From Pseudomonas oryzihabitans (GTDB taxonomy: Bacteria; Pseudomonadota; Gammaproteobacteria; Pseudomonadales; Pseudomonadaceae), in the NCBI RefSeq assembly GCF_007665395.1, contig NZ_VDND01000010.1:124001-188000 (forward strand): a stretch of DNA of 64,000 bases. Reading direction: 5' to 3'. A program made the translations under genes and the position numbers. The notes beneath the pieces were generated by a model. The model saw only the letters and a program-made list of their open reading frames with translations. It made no database searches and had not been told where the DNA came from. Positions 53,112-62,313 of the stretch are shown here, one piece after another; within the stretch, counting starts at the first letter, position 1, and every line of letters begins with the position of its first letter.

Positions 53112-53138
53112 AAAAAAAAGCGACCCCGGAGGGTCGCT
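53112..53138 (-). terminator. Rho-independent terminator after rpsA
   Basis: Perfect eight-base arms AGCGACCC/GGGTCGCT (53119-53126 and 53131-53138) with a four-base loop are followed on the minus strand by a run of T. It lies 20 bases past the rpsA stop. Confidence 0.9.
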
Positions 53139-53157
53139 TCTTCATTCAAGCTCGAAC

Positions 53158-54837
53158 TTAGTTCTGGCTTTCCATCTGCGCCTTGATCAGGTCGCCGATG
53201 GTGGTGGGGCCAGCAGCAGGCTCTTGCTTGCTACGCAGGGAGCTCATGGCTTCCTTCTCGTCGTCGACGTCCTTGGACTTGACGGAGAGGCTGATCACGC
53301 GGCTCTTGCGATCGATGCTGATGATCTTGGCTTCGACTTCGTCGCCTTCCTTCAGCACGTTACGGGCGTCTTCGACGCGATCACGGCTGATTTCGGACGC
53401 CTTCAGGACGCCTTCGATCTCGTTGGCCAGGGTGATGACGGCGCCCTTGGCATCGACTTCCTTGACGGTACCGCGCACGATGGTGCCTTTCTCGTTCAGG
53501 GAGGCGTAGTTGGAGAACGGATCGTCTTCCAGCTGCTTGATACCCAGGGAGATGCGCTCGCGCTCGGGGTCAACGGACAGGATCACGGTGTCCAGCTCGT
53601 CACCCTTCTTGAAGCGACGCACGGCTTCTTCGCCGGTTTCGTTCCAGGAGATGTCGGACAGGTGTACCAGGCCGTCGATGCCGCCTTCCAGACCAATGAA
53701 GATACCGAAATCGGTGATCGACTTGATGGTGCCGGAGATGCGGTCGCCCTTGTTGAACTGACCCGAGAACTCTTCCCACGGGTTAGCGCGGCACTGCTTG
53801 ATGCCCAGGGAGATACGACGACGCTCTTCGTCGATATCCAGGACCATGACTTCCACTTCGTCGCCGACCTGAACGACCTTCGACGGGTGGATGTTCTTGT
53901 TGGTCCAGTCCATTTCGGACACGTGCACCAGGCCTTCCACGCCCTCTTCCAGCTCGGCGAAGCAGCCGTAGTCGGTGAGGTTGGTGACGCGCGCCTGAAC
54001 GCGGGTGCCTTCCGGGTAACGGGCCTTGATGGCAACCCACGGATCCTCGCCCAGCTGCTTCAGACCCAGGGAGACGCGGTTGCGCTCGCGGTCGAACTTC
54101 AGCACCTTGACGTCGATCTCGTCGCCGACGTTGACGATTTCCGACGGGTGCTTGATGCGCTTCCAAGCCATGTCGGTGATGTGCAGCAGGCCATCGACGC
54201 CGCCCAGGTCGACGAACGCACCGTAGTCGGTGAGGTTCTTGACGATACCCTTGACTTGCTGGCCTTCCTGCAGGGATTCCAGCAGGGCTTCGCGCTCGGC
54301 ACTGTTCTCGGCTTCCAGGACGCTACGACGGGAAACGACAACGTTGTTGCGCTTCTGGTCCAGCTTGATGACCTTGAACTCGAGTTCCTTGCCTTCCAGG
54401 TGGGTGGTGTCACGCACCGGGCGGACATCGACCAGGGAGCCCGGCAGGAACGCGCGGATGCCGCTGACGTCGACGGTGAAACCGCCCTTGACCTTGCCGT
54501 TGATGACACCCTTGACCACTTCGTCGGCGCTGAACGCTGCTTCCAGGACCAGCCAGGACTCGGCGCGCTTGGCCTTTTCGCGAGACACTTTGGTTTCGCC
54601 GAAACCGTCTTCAACGGCATCCAGGGCTACGTGGACTTCGTCACCCACGTTGATGGTCAGCTCGCCTTGTTCGTTGTAGAACTGCTCGAGCGGAACCAGG
54701 CCTTCGGATTTCAGGCCGGTGTCGACCACAACCCAGTCGCCATCGATCGACACCACGGTGCCGATGATGATCGCGCCCGGCTGCATGTCGAGGGATTTCA
54801 GACTTTCTTCAAAGAGTTCTGCGAAGCTTTCGCTCAT
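53158..54837 (-). CDS. rpsA: 30S ribosomal protein S1
   Basis: The 559-residue protein has six S1 (OB-fold) repeats, recognisable from repeated GTVV..GDWV and VGDEVEV/VKVLKFDRERNRVSLGLKQL-type segments. The first two repeats anchor it on the ribosome and the others bind mRNA. The length is typical of gammaproteobacteria. The leader folds into three consecutive hairpins, one with a GGAU loop, suggesting the autoregulation known for S1. The gene lies between cmk (140-base gap) and ihfB. Confidence 0.98.
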   Translation of the reverse strand: MSESFAELFEESLKSLDMQPGAIIIGTVVSIDGDWVVVDTGLKSEGLVPLEQFYNEQGELTINVGDEVHVALDAVEDGFGETKVSREKAKRAESWLVLEAAFSADEVVKGVINGKVKGGFTVDVSGIRAFLPGSLVDVRPVRDTTHLEGKELEFKVIKLDQKRNNVVVSRRSVLEAENSAEREALLESLQEGQQVKGIVKNLTDYGAFVDLGGVDGLLHITDMAWKRIKHPSEIVNVGDEIDVKVLKFDRERNRVSLGLKQLGEDPWVAIKARYPEGTRVQARVTNLTDYGCFAELEEGVEGLVHVSEMDWTNKNIHPSKVVQVGDEVEVMVLDIDEERRRISLGIKQCRANPWEEFSGQFNKGDRISGTIKSITDFGIFIGLEGGIDGLVHLSDISWNETGEEAVRRFKKGDELDTVILSVDPERERISLGIKQLEDDPFSNYASLNEKGTIVRGTVKEVDAKGAVITLANEIEGVLKASEISRDRVEDARNVLKEGDEVEAKIISIDRKSRVISLSVKSKDVDDEKEAMSSLRSKQEPAAGPTTIGDLIKAQMESQN

Positions 54838-54854
54838 GTTTATACCTGTTGTGT

Positions 54855-54922
54855 GGATACCCGATGTATCCGGCTACCGCATGACCAGCCCATGCGGGGT
54901 GAGTGGTAACCATCCGGCTACC
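54855..54922 (-). promoter_or_regulatory. Structured rpsA leader (three hairpins), candidate S1 autoregulatory element
   Basis: On the minus strand, in order: GGTAGCC-GGAT-GGTTACC (54922-54905, one G-U pair, GGAU loop); a seven-base stem CCGCATG/CATGCGG (54897-54877); and GGATAC-ATCGG-GTATCC (54871-54855). The third ends 18 bases before the rpsA ATG. Two direct copies of GGTAGCCGGAT overlap the first and third. E. coli rpsA has a comparable three-hairpin leader with GGA loops that S1 represses. Confidence 0.6.
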
Positions 54923-54977
54923 GGGATGCGACTGGTTCCCGGCAGCTTTCACCGACGACTCGGATGAGCCTCGGCCT

Positions 54978-55664
54978 TCATCCCGCCAGGTCGCGCTCGG
55001 CGGCCAGGGTCAGGATGCGTTCCAATACCTGTTGTATGGAGAGATGCGTGGAATCCAGCTCGACGGCATCGTCGGCGGGCTTGAGCGGAGCGACGCTACG
55101 CTGACTATCGCGGGCGTCCCGCTCACGGATCTCTTCCAGGAGGGCAGGCAAGCTAACATTTTCGCCCTTCTGCTTCAACTGAAGATAGCGTCTCTGTGCT
55201 CTTTCCTCGGCACCGGCGGTCAGAAAGATCTTCAGTTCGGCATCCGGGAACACCACGGTACCCATGTCGCGACCGTCGGCCACCAGGCCGGGGGCCTCGC
55301 GGAAGGCCTGCTGGCGTTGCAGCAGGGCATCGCGCACGGCCGGCAGGGTGGCGACCTGGGAGGCGCCGGCGCCGACTTCCTCGGTGCGGATGACGTCGGT
55401 GACGTCTTCGCCTTCGAGGATGATGCGCTGGCCATGCTCATGGCCGGCGAGGAACTGGACGTCCAGGTGGGCGGCCAGCAGCTTGAGCGACTCCTCGTTG
55501 GTGTAGTCGACCCCGTGGTTGCGCGCGGCGAAGGCCAGCAACCGATAGAGCGCGCCGGAATCCAGCAGATTCCAGCCGAGCTGGCGGGCGACCAGCGCCG
55601 CGAGGGTGCCCTTCCCCGAACCACCGGGACCGTCGAGGGTAATGACGGGTGCGGTACTGCTCAT
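54978..55664 (-). CDS. cmk: Cytidylate kinase
   Basis: The 228-residue kinase phosphorylates CMP and dCMP. The P-loop is LDGPGGSGKGT (9-19), with LLDSGALYR, DGRDMGTVVFPDA and IRERDARDSQRSVAPL following. ATG 55664 overlaps the tyrA stop by four bases, so translation is coupled; the frame is open upstream only because it shadows tyrA. It sits in hisC-tyrA-cmk-rpsA-ihfB order. Confidence 0.97.
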   Translation of the reverse strand: MSSTAPVITLDGPGGSGKGTLAALVARQLGWNLLDSGALYRLLAFAARNHGVDYTNEESLKLLAAHLDVQFLAGHEHGQRIILEGEDVTDVIRTEEVGAGASQVATLPAVRDALLQRQQAFREAPGLVADGRDMGTVVFPDAELKIFLTAGAEERAQRRYLQLKQKGENVSLPALLEEIRERDARDSQRSVAPLKPADDAVELDSTHLSIQQVLERILTLAAERDLAG

Positions 55665-56608
55665 GAGTGCCCCTCCGTAAGGGAATGAGTGGCGGCGATC
55701 TGGGCGCCAGCCTGGGTACGGCTGGCGAGGATGCGCCCGAAATACTCGCGCGCACCGCGCGCGTGGGTCAGCACCTCCATGAGGAACTGACCATCGCCGG
55801 CCTGGATGGCGCCACGCAGCTCGTCGAGATCGGCGCGATAGGTGTCCAGGGCCTGCAGCACGGCTTCGCGATTGGCGATGAAGATGTCGTGCCACATGGT
55901 CGGATCGCTGCCGGCGATGCGGGTGAAGTCGCGGAAGCCGCCGGCGGCGTAGTGGAAGATCTCGCGGTTCTCGCTGCGCTTGGCCAGGGAGTCCACCAGG
56001 TTGAAGGCCAGCAGGTGCGGCAAGTGGCTGGTGGCGGCGAGGACCTGGTCATGGTGCTCGACGGTCATGTGCTCGACGTCGGCGCCGATGGCGCGCCAGA
56101 GCCGATCGACCTTGTCCAGGTCGGCCGACAGGGTCTCTTCCAGCGGGGTGAGGATGACCTTGTGGCGATTGAACAACGCCGCGTTGGCCGCCGTGACGCC
56201 GCTGCGCTCGGAGCCGGCAATGGGATGACCCGGCACGAAACGCAGCGACTGGCCGGCGAAGGCGCGGCGCGCGGCGCGCACCACGTTGCCCTTGGCACTG
56301 CCGACATCGGTGAGGATGGCGCCCTGCAGGGGCAACGCCGCGAGTTCGGCCAGTACCCGCTCCATGGCCAGGATGGGCACCGCGAGCTGGATGAGGTCGG
56401 CACCGGGGCAGGCCTCGGCCAGTTCGGCGACGCAGCGGTCGACGACTCCCAGCTCCACGGCCAGGCGCCGGGTTTCCGGATCACGGTCGACGCCGACCAC
56501 CTCACGGCAAAGGCCGCTGGCGCGGGCACCCTTGGCGAAGGAGCCGCCGATCAGCCCCAGGCCGACGACGACGAGACGCTCGACCAGCGGGGTGGGCAGC
56601 TCAGCCAC
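55661..56608 (-). CDS. tyrA: Prephenate/arogenate (cyclohexadienyl) dehydrogenase TyrA, stand-alone
   Basis: The 315-residue NAD-dependent enzyme makes tyrosine precursors. GLGLIGGSFAK binds the cofactor, LTDVGSAKGNVV and PGHPIAGSERSG are substrate-site motifs, and HLPHLLAFNLV lies in the helical dimer domain. In P. aeruginosa and most pseudomonads TyrA is fused to AroA (EPSP synthase) in one protein of about 750 residues. Here the protein stops after the TyrA domain and cmk begins within the stop codon, so the AroA half is absent. It overlaps hisC by eight bases. Confidence 0.95.
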   Translation of the reverse strand: MAELPTPLVERLVVVGLGLIGGSFAKGARASGLCREVVGVDRDPETRRLAVELGVVDRCVAELAEACPGADLIQLAVPILAMERVLAELAALPLQGAILTDVGSAKGNVVRAARRAFAGQSLRFVPGHPIAGSERSGVTAANAALFNRHKVILTPLEETLSADLDKVDRLWRAIGADVEHMTVEHHDQVLAATSHLPHLLAFNLVDSLAKRSENREIFHYAAGGFRDFTRIAGSDPTMWHDIFIANREAVLQALDTYRADLDELRGAIQAGDGQFLMEVLTHARGAREYFGRILASRTQAGAQIAATHSLTEGHS

Positions 56609-57713
56609 GACCCAACACCTTGGTCAGCGCCGCCAGGAAACGGGCGTTTTCCGCCTCGGTGCCGATGGAGACGCGCAGGAAGGTCGGCATGCCGTAGCCC
56701 GCCACGGGGCGCACGATGACGCCCTCCTGCAACAGCCCCTGGTTGATCGGCGCGGCATCGCGACCCAGGTCGACGGCGATGAAGTTGCCGCGCGAGGGGA
56801 TCCACTGGAGGTCCAGCTCGCGGAAGCCGGCTTCCAGCTGGGCCATGCCGGCGTCGTTGAGCGCGCGGCTGCGGGACAGGTAGTCGCTATCGGCCAATGC
56901 AGCGCAGGCAGCCGCCTGGGCCAGGCTGTTGACGTTGAACGGCTGGCGTACGCGGTTGAGGACGTCGGCCACGGTCGGCGAGGAAAAGGCGTAGCCCACC
57001 CGCAGGGCGGCCAGGCCGTAGGCCTTGGAGAAGGTCCGCGAGACGACGAGGTTCGGGTACTGCGCGAGGAAGGCCAGGCCATCCGGCAATTCGTCGCCCT
57101 CGGCGTATTCGATGTAGGCCTCGTCCAAGACCACCAGGACGTGCTCGGGAACGCGGGCGAGGAAGCGCGCTAGGGCCTCGCTGTCGAACCAGGTACCGGT
57201 GGGGTTGTTGGGGTTGGCGACGAACACCACCCGGGTCTCGGCGTCGATGGCGGCAAGCATGGCCTCGAGGTCGTGGCCATAGTCCTTGGCCGGGACGCTG
57301 CGCCCTTCGGCGCCGATGGCCAGGGTCACCAGCGGATAGACGGCGAAGGCATGCTCGCTGAACACGGCGTTGTAACCCGGCGCCAGGTAGGCACGGGCGA
57401 CCAGTTCGAGGATGTCGTTGGAGCCATTGCCCAGGGTGATGCCGCTCGGCGCCACGCCGAAGCGCTGGCTGAGCGCCTGCTTGAGGTCGAAGGCATTGCC
57501 GTCGGGATAACGGGTCAGTTCGGCCAGCTCGGCACGGATGGCCTCGAGCGCCTTGGCGCTGGGCCCGAGCGGGTTCTCGTTGCTGGCGAGCTTGACGATG
57601 CTGGCGGGCGCGATACCCAGTTCGCGGGCCAGTTCATCGACGGGCTTGCCGGGCACATAGGGCGAGAGTTGCTGTACGCCGGGAAGGGCTTGTGCCAGGA
57701 AATCGCAGCTCAT
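56601..57713 (-). CDS. hisC: Histidinol-phosphate/aromatic aminotransferase HisC (HisC2)
   Basis: This 370-residue PLP-dependent enzyme has LASNENPLGPS near the N-terminus, FVANPNNPTGTW, VLDEAYIEYA and the PLP lysine in SRTFSKAYGLAALRVGY. ATG 57713 (MSCDFLAQAL) matches the 369-residue P. aeruginosa HisC2. The copy next to tyrA serves aromatic amino-acid synthesis as well as histidine. In P. aeruginosa pheA and serC precede it, but here a YitT-family gene follows about 110 bases upstream, so the supraoperon is truncated. Confidence 0.95.
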   Translation of the reverse strand: MSCDFLAQALPGVQQLSPYVPGKPVDELARELGIAPASIVKLASNENPLGPSAKALEAIRAELAELTRYPDGNAFDLKQALSQRFGVAPSGITLGNGSNDILELVARAYLAPGYNAVFSEHAFAVYPLVTLAIGAEGRSVPAKDYGHDLEAMLAAIDAETRVVFVANPNNPTGTWFDSEALARFLARVPEHVLVVLDEAYIEYAEGDELPDGLAFLAQYPNLVVSRTFSKAYGLAALRVGYAFSSPTVADVLNRVRQPFNVNSLAQAAACAALADSDYLSRSRALNDAGMAQLEAGFRELDLQWIPSRGNFIAVDLGRDAAPINQGLLQEGVIVRPVAGYGMPTFLRVSIGTEAENARFLAALTKVLGRG

Positions 57714-57827
57714 GGAGACCTCTTCAACTTGCAATGACGACGACCTTGGCCGCCGAAAATGGGCGCCATCTTAAAGCCAAGGCGGGTCGCGGACCAATCG
57801 AAGTTGCGCTGGCGCGACGGAAAGCCT

Positions 57828-58439
57828 CTAGCTGATGGCGCTGTAGCGACCAGGGCGATGATTGATCGCCAGGGTCAGATTGAGGATGACGGCGCCGAGA
57901 ATGGAGGTGAGGATCGCCCCGGGTGCCACGACGAAGAGTGCCAGGAGCACGATCAGGCAATCGATACCCATCTGGATCTTGCCGGCCCGCCAGCCATAGC
58001 GATCCTGCAGGTAGAGCACGGCGATGTTGATGCCGCCCAGGCTGGCCCGGTGGCGAAACAGGATCAGCAGGCCCACGCCCATCAGCACCCCGCCGATCAC
58101 GGCCGCATAGAGGGGTTGCAGGGCCTGGAAGGTCACCAGCCTGGGCGTCAGTTCGGTGAATAGCGAGACCAGGGTCACCGCCGCCAGGGTACGCAGGGTG
58201 AAGGCCCAGCCAAGGCGCTTCACCGCCAGCCAATAGAACGGCAGGTTGATGAGGAAGAAGGCCTGGCCGAAGGACAGCCGGGTGCCGTATTGGGCAAGGA
58301 ACGCGAGGCCGGCCGTGCCACCGGTGAGCAACTCGGCATGGCGATAGAGATTGATCGCCAGGGCGATCATCAGCGTCGCGCTGAGGAGCGCCTGGACGTC
58401 TTCCAGCAGGGTGTGGCGTTGCGGAGTAACGGAAGTCAT
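57828..58439 (-). CDS. YitT family membrane protein
   Basis: This 203-residue protein has five or six membrane helices and the YitT/DUF161 signatures LLTGGTAGLAFLAQYGT and LFRHRASLGGINIAVLYLQDRYG. The family is widespread and has no confirmed substrate. It lacks the C-terminal DUF2179 domain of longer YitT proteins. It stands between hisC and gltX, where pheA would be expected, and may mark a rearrangement boundary. Confidence 0.9.
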   Translation of the reverse strand: MTSVTPQRHTLLEDVQALLSATLMIALAINLYRHAELLTGGTAGLAFLAQYGTRLSFGQAFFLINLPFYWLAVKRLGWAFTLRTLAAVTLVSLFTELTPRLVTFQALQPLYAAVIGGVLMGVGLLILFRHRASLGGINIAVLYLQDRYGWRAGKIQMGIDCLIVLLALFVVAPGAILTSILGAVILNLTLAINHRPGRYSAIS

Positions 58440-58497
58440 GCGGCCATCCTAGCGTGGGATAAGGCGCCGACCCCGGACAGGGTCGGCGGGAAGAGCG

Positions 58498-59979
58498 TCA
58501 GCCGAGTTCGGCCAGCAGCTTCTCCCACTCCTTGGTTTCCTTCTTGGACGGCGCACCCAGCAGCTCCACGGCCTGGCGCAGGCGGAAGCGGGTGAGGTCC
58601 GGGCCGAGGATCTCCATGGCATCCAGCACCGAGACCGAGCTGGCCTGGCCGGTAATGGCGGCGAACAGCAGCGGCATGACATCCCGCAGCTTGAGCTGCT
58701 GGTGCTCGGCGACCGCCTGGATCACCGCGGTGATGCGCTCCTTGTCCCACTGGCGCAGGGCCTCGAGCTTCCACAGCAGCAACTGCATGACCAGGCGCAC
58801 CTGGTCGGCGGAGAGCTTCTTGTGCTGGAACAGTGCCAGATCCAGGTTCAGGGCACCGCTGAAGAAGAAGCCGGCCAGCGGGGCGATCTGGCTGAAGGTC
58901 TCGACGCGCTGTTGCACCAGCGGCGCGATCTTGAGCAGGTACTCGGGATTGAGCGCCCACTGCTGCACCTCGGCGGCGAAGCGCTCGGGGCTCAGTTCGC
59001 GCAGCCACTGGCCGTTGAGCCAGGACAGCTTCTCGACGTCGAAGATGGGGCCGCCCAGGGAGACGCGCTGCAGGTCGAAATGCTCGATCATCTCGGCCAG
59101 GGTGAATTTCTCGCGCTCGTCTGGCATGGACCAGCCCATGCGCCCGAGGTAGTTGAGCATGGCTTCCGGCAGGTAGCCCATGCGCTGGTAGAAGGTCACC
59201 GAGGTGGGATTCTTGCGTTTGGAGAGCTTGCTCTTGTCCGGGTTGCGCAGCAGCGGCATGTAGCAGAGCTGCGGCTGTTCCCAGCCGAAGTATTCGTAGA
59301 GCTTGATCAGCTTGGGCGCCGACGGCAGCCACTCCTCGCCGCGCAGGACGTGGGTGATGCCCATCAGGTGGTCGTCGACCACGTTGGCGAGGAAATAGGT
59401 GGGCAGGCCGTCGGCCTTCATCAGCACCTGCATGTCCATGCGATCCCAGGGGATCTCGACGTCGCCGCGCAGCAGGTCAGGGACGACGCAGACGCCCTCC
59501 TCCGGCACCTTCATGCGGATGACGTAGGGTTGACCGGCGTCCAGGCGCTGCTGCACCTCTGCCTGGCTCAGGCGCAGGCCACGACCGTCGTAGCGCGGGG
59601 TCTCGCCCCGCGCCTGCTGTTCGGCGCGCATCTGGTCGAGTTCTTCCGGCGTGGCGAAGCAGTAGAAGGCATGACCCTTCTCGACCAGCTCGCGGGCGTA
59701 CTTCCAGTAGATCTCGCCGCGCTCGCTCTGCCGGTAGGGGCCATGGGGGCCGCCGACGTCCGGACCCTCGTCCCACTCGATGCCCAGCCAGCGCAGGGCG
59801 TCGTAGATCTGCTGTTCGGATTCGCGGGTCGAGCGGACCTGGTCGGTGTCCTCGATGCGCAGGATGAACTGACCGCCGTGCTGGCGGGCGAAGCAGAGGT
59901 TGAACAGGGCGATATAGGCAGTGCCGACATGCGGGTCGCCGGTGGGCGACGGCGCGATGCGCGTGCGAACGGTGGTCAT
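58498..59979 (-). CDS. gltX: Glutamyl-tRNA synthetase
   Basis: This 493-residue class I synthetase starts at ATG 59979 (MTTVRTRIAPSPTG). The HIGH-type motif PSPTGDPHVGTAY and the KMSKS-type KLSKRKNP are both present. The C-terminal anticodon-binding helices end in KKETKEWEKLL. The longer upstream frame is a shadow of uvrB. It lies 79 bases from uvrB and is likely a separate transcription unit. Confidence 0.98.
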   Translation of the reverse strand: MTTVRTRIAPSPTGDPHVGTAYIALFNLCFARQHGGQFILRIEDTDQVRSTRESEQQIYDALRWLGIEWDEGPDVGGPHGPYRQSERGEIYWKYARELVEKGHAFYCFATPEELDQMRAEQQARGETPRYDGRGLRLSQAEVQQRLDAGQPYVIRMKVPEEGVCVVPDLLRGDVEIPWDRMDMQVLMKADGLPTYFLANVVDDHLMGITHVLRGEEWLPSAPKLIKLYEYFGWEQPQLCYMPLLRNPDKSKLSKRKNPTSVTFYQRMGYLPEAMLNYLGRMGWSMPDEREKFTLAEMIEHFDLQRVSLGGPIFDVEKLSWLNGQWLRELSPERFAAEVQQWALNPEYLLKIAPLVQQRVETFSQIAPLAGFFFSGALNLDLALFQHKKLSADQVRLVMQLLLWKLEALRQWDKERITAVIQAVAEHQQLKLRDVMPLLFAAITGQASSVSVLDAMEILGPDLTRFRLRQAVELLGAPSKKETKEWEKLLAELG

Positions 59980-60058
59980 TGGCTTTCCTGAAGACACGGG
60001 AGGCTGCAAAGGCGGAATGGTAGCAGCGCCAGCCCTGGCGCTGCCAGTTGGAGCAGGT

Positions 60059-62068
60059 TTAGACCTGGACCAGGCGCTCGCGCAAGGCCTGGATCTCGTC
60101 GCGCAGCTGGGCGGCGGACTCGAATTGCAGGTCGCGCGCCAGTTGCAGCATCTTTTCCTCCAGCTGCCGGATCCGCTTGCCGATCTCGCTTGGCGAACGC
60201 AGCTCGGCGGCGTACTCGCCCTGGTCCTCGGCGGCCTTGGCCGCGCGGCGCTTGCCCTTGGCACCCGGGGCCGCGGCGCCTTCCATGATGTCGCGGATGT
60301 CCTTCTTGATGCCCTGGGGCACGATGCCGTGCTCTTCGTTGAAGGCCAGCTGCTTGTTGCGCCGGCGCTCGGTCTCGTCGATGGCGCGCTGCATGGAGCC
60401 GGTGATGCTGTCGGCGTAGAGGATGGCCTTGCCGTTGAGGTTGCGCGCCGCCCGGCCGATGGTCTGGATCAGCGAGCGCTCGGAGCGCAGGAAGCCTTCC
60501 TTGTCGGCGTCGAGCACGGCGACCAGGGAGACCTCGGGCATGTCGAGGCCCTCGCGCAGCAGGTTGATGCCCACCAGGACGTCGAAGGTACCCAGGCGCA
60601 GGTCACGGATGATCTCTACCCGCTCCACCGTATCGATGTCCGAGTGCAAGTAGCGCACCCGCACGTCGTGGTCGGCGAGGTAGTCGGTCAGGTCCTCGGC
60701 CATGCGCTTGGTCAGGGTGGTGCAGAGCACCCGCTCCTCCTTGGCCACCCGCAGGCGGATCTCGGAGAGCAGGTCGTCCACCTGGGTAGTGGCCGGACGG
60801 ATCTCGATGATGGGGTCGACCAGGCCGGTGGGCCGCACCACCTGCTCGACCACGCGCCCGGCATGTTCCTCCTCGTAGGGGCCCGGGGTGGCCGAGACGA
60901 AGATGGTCTGGGGTGCCCCGGCCTCCCATTCCTCGAACTTCAGCGGCCGGTTGTCCAGCGCCGAGGGCAGGCGGAAGCCGTACTCCACCAGGGTTTCCTT
61001 GCGCGAACGGTCGCCCTTGAACATGGCGCCGATCTGCGGAACGGTGACGTGGGATTCGTCGATCACCAGCAGGGCGTTGCTCGGCAGGTAGTCGTAGAGG
61101 GTCGGCGGCGGCTCGCCTGGACCACGCCCGGAGAGGTAGCGGCTGTAGTTCTCGATGCCGTTGCAGTAGCCCAGCTCGAGGATCATCTCCAGGTCGAAGC
61201 GGGTGCGCTGCTCCAGGCGCTGGGCTTCGAGCAGGCGATTCTGGCTGCGCAGCCATTCTAGCCGGTCGGCGAGTTCCAGCTTGATGTTCTCGATGGCCCC
61301 CAGCAGGGTCTCGCGCGGGGTGGCGTAGTGGGTCTTGGGGTAGAAGGTGAAGCGCGGCAGCTTGCGGATCACCTCGCCGGTGAGGGGATCGAAGGCCGAC
61401 AGGCTCTCCACCTCATCGTCGAAGAGTTCGACACGCACGGCTTCCAGGTCGGATTCCGCCGGGAAGATGTCGATGACGTCGCCGCGTACCCGGAAGGTGG
61501 CACGGGCGAATTCCATGTCGTTGCGACTGTATTGCAACTCGGCCAGCCGGCGCAGGATGGTGCGCTGGTCGATACGATCGCCGCGGTCTAGGTGCAGGAC
61601 CATCTTCAGGTAGGCCTCGGGACTGCCCAGGCCGTAGATGGAGGACACCGAGGCGACGATGATGGCGTCCTTGCGCTCCAGCAGCGCCTTGGTGGCGGAC
61701 AGGCGCATCTGCTCGATGTGGTCGTTGATGGACGAGTCCTTCTCGATGAAGGTGTCCGACGAGGGCACATAGGCTTCCGGTTGGTAGTAGTCGTAGTAGG
61801 AGACGAAGTACTCCACCGAGTTGTTCGGGAAGAAGGCCTTGAACTCGCCATAGAGCTGGGCGGCCAGGGTCTTGTTCGGTGCCAGTACCATGGTCGGGCG
61901 CTGCACCTGGGCGATGACGTTGGCGATGCTGAAGGTCTTGCCCGAGCCGGTCACGCCGAGCAGGGTCTGGTGCGACAGGCCCGCCTCCAGGCCTTCCACC
62001 ATCTGGCGAATGGCTTCGGGCTGGTCGCCGGCCGGGGTGTAGCGGGTGGAAAGCTGGAATGCGGACAT
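60059..62068 (-). CDS. uvrB: Excinuclease ABC subunit B
   Basis: This 669-residue helicase-like repair protein has Walker A GVTGSGKTF, the damage-verifying beta-hairpin (YYDYYQPEAYVPSSD), the DIDTVERVEIIRDLRLG helicase segment and a C-terminal UVR domain (IRQLEEKMLQLARDLQFESAAQLRDEI). ATG 62068 (MSAFQLSTRY) matches the family; a start 12 codons upstream is unlikely. I found no LexA-type CTG-N10-CAG box in the 245-base gap with the divergent aminotransferase gene. Confidence 0.98.
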   Translation of the reverse strand: MSAFQLSTRYTPAGDQPEAIRQMVEGLEAGLSHQTLLGVTGSGKTFSIANVIAQVQRPTMVLAPNKTLAAQLYGEFKAFFPNNSVEYFVSYYDYYQPEAYVPSSDTFIEKDSSINDHIEQMRLSATKALLERKDAIIVASVSSIYGLGSPEAYLKMVLHLDRGDRIDQRTILRRLAELQYSRNDMEFARATFRVRGDVIDIFPAESDLEAVRVELFDDEVESLSAFDPLTGEVIRKLPRFTFYPKTHYATPRETLLGAIENIKLELADRLEWLRSQNRLLEAQRLEQRTRFDLEMILELGYCNGIENYSRYLSGRGPGEPPPTLYDYLPSNALLVIDESHVTVPQIGAMFKGDRSRKETLVEYGFRLPSALDNRPLKFEEWEAGAPQTIFVSATPGPYEEEHAGRVVEQVVRPTGLVDPIIEIRPATTQVDDLLSEIRLRVAKEERVLCTTLTKRMAEDLTDYLADHDVRVRYLHSDIDTVERVEIIRDLRLGTFDVLVGINLLREGLDMPEVSLVAVLDADKEGFLRSERSLIQTIGRAARNLNGKAILYADSITGSMQRAIDETERRRNKQLAFNEEHGIVPQGIKKDIRDIMEGAAAPGAKGKRRAAKAAEDQGEYAAELRSPSEIGKRIRQLEEKMLQLARDLQFESAAQLRDEIQALRERLVQV

Positions 62069-62253
62069 GGCTGCCTCAAGAGCGCGAAAATGCACGGACA
62101 CCACCGCGCTGACGCCAGGCCAGGGCGGTGTGGACGAGGAAAATGCTGGAACGTCCTAGGTGAGGTCGCAAGCGTCCTTTTGCAATGAGCCAGCGCCGCC
62201 ACACGTCAGGAAAACTCGACGGAGGTCGGGTCGCGATGGCGCCTGCAGGGGGC

Positions 62254-62259
62254 TATACT
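62254..62259 (+). promoter_or_regulatory. Possible -10 box of the aminotransferase gene
   Basis: TATACT lies 55 bases before the ATG at 62314. I see no good -35 at 16-18 bases upstream, so this is tentative. Confidence 0.35.
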
Positions 62260-62313
62260 TCCGGCTTCTAGCGTTTCGCCCTTCCCTTCACCCCTCATTC
62301 GAGCCCCTGCCCC

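Noticed and set aside
53035..54909. Plus-strand open frame of 624 codons opposite rpsA
   Set aside because: Shadow of the S1 gene; its apparent repeats merely mirror the six S1 domains.
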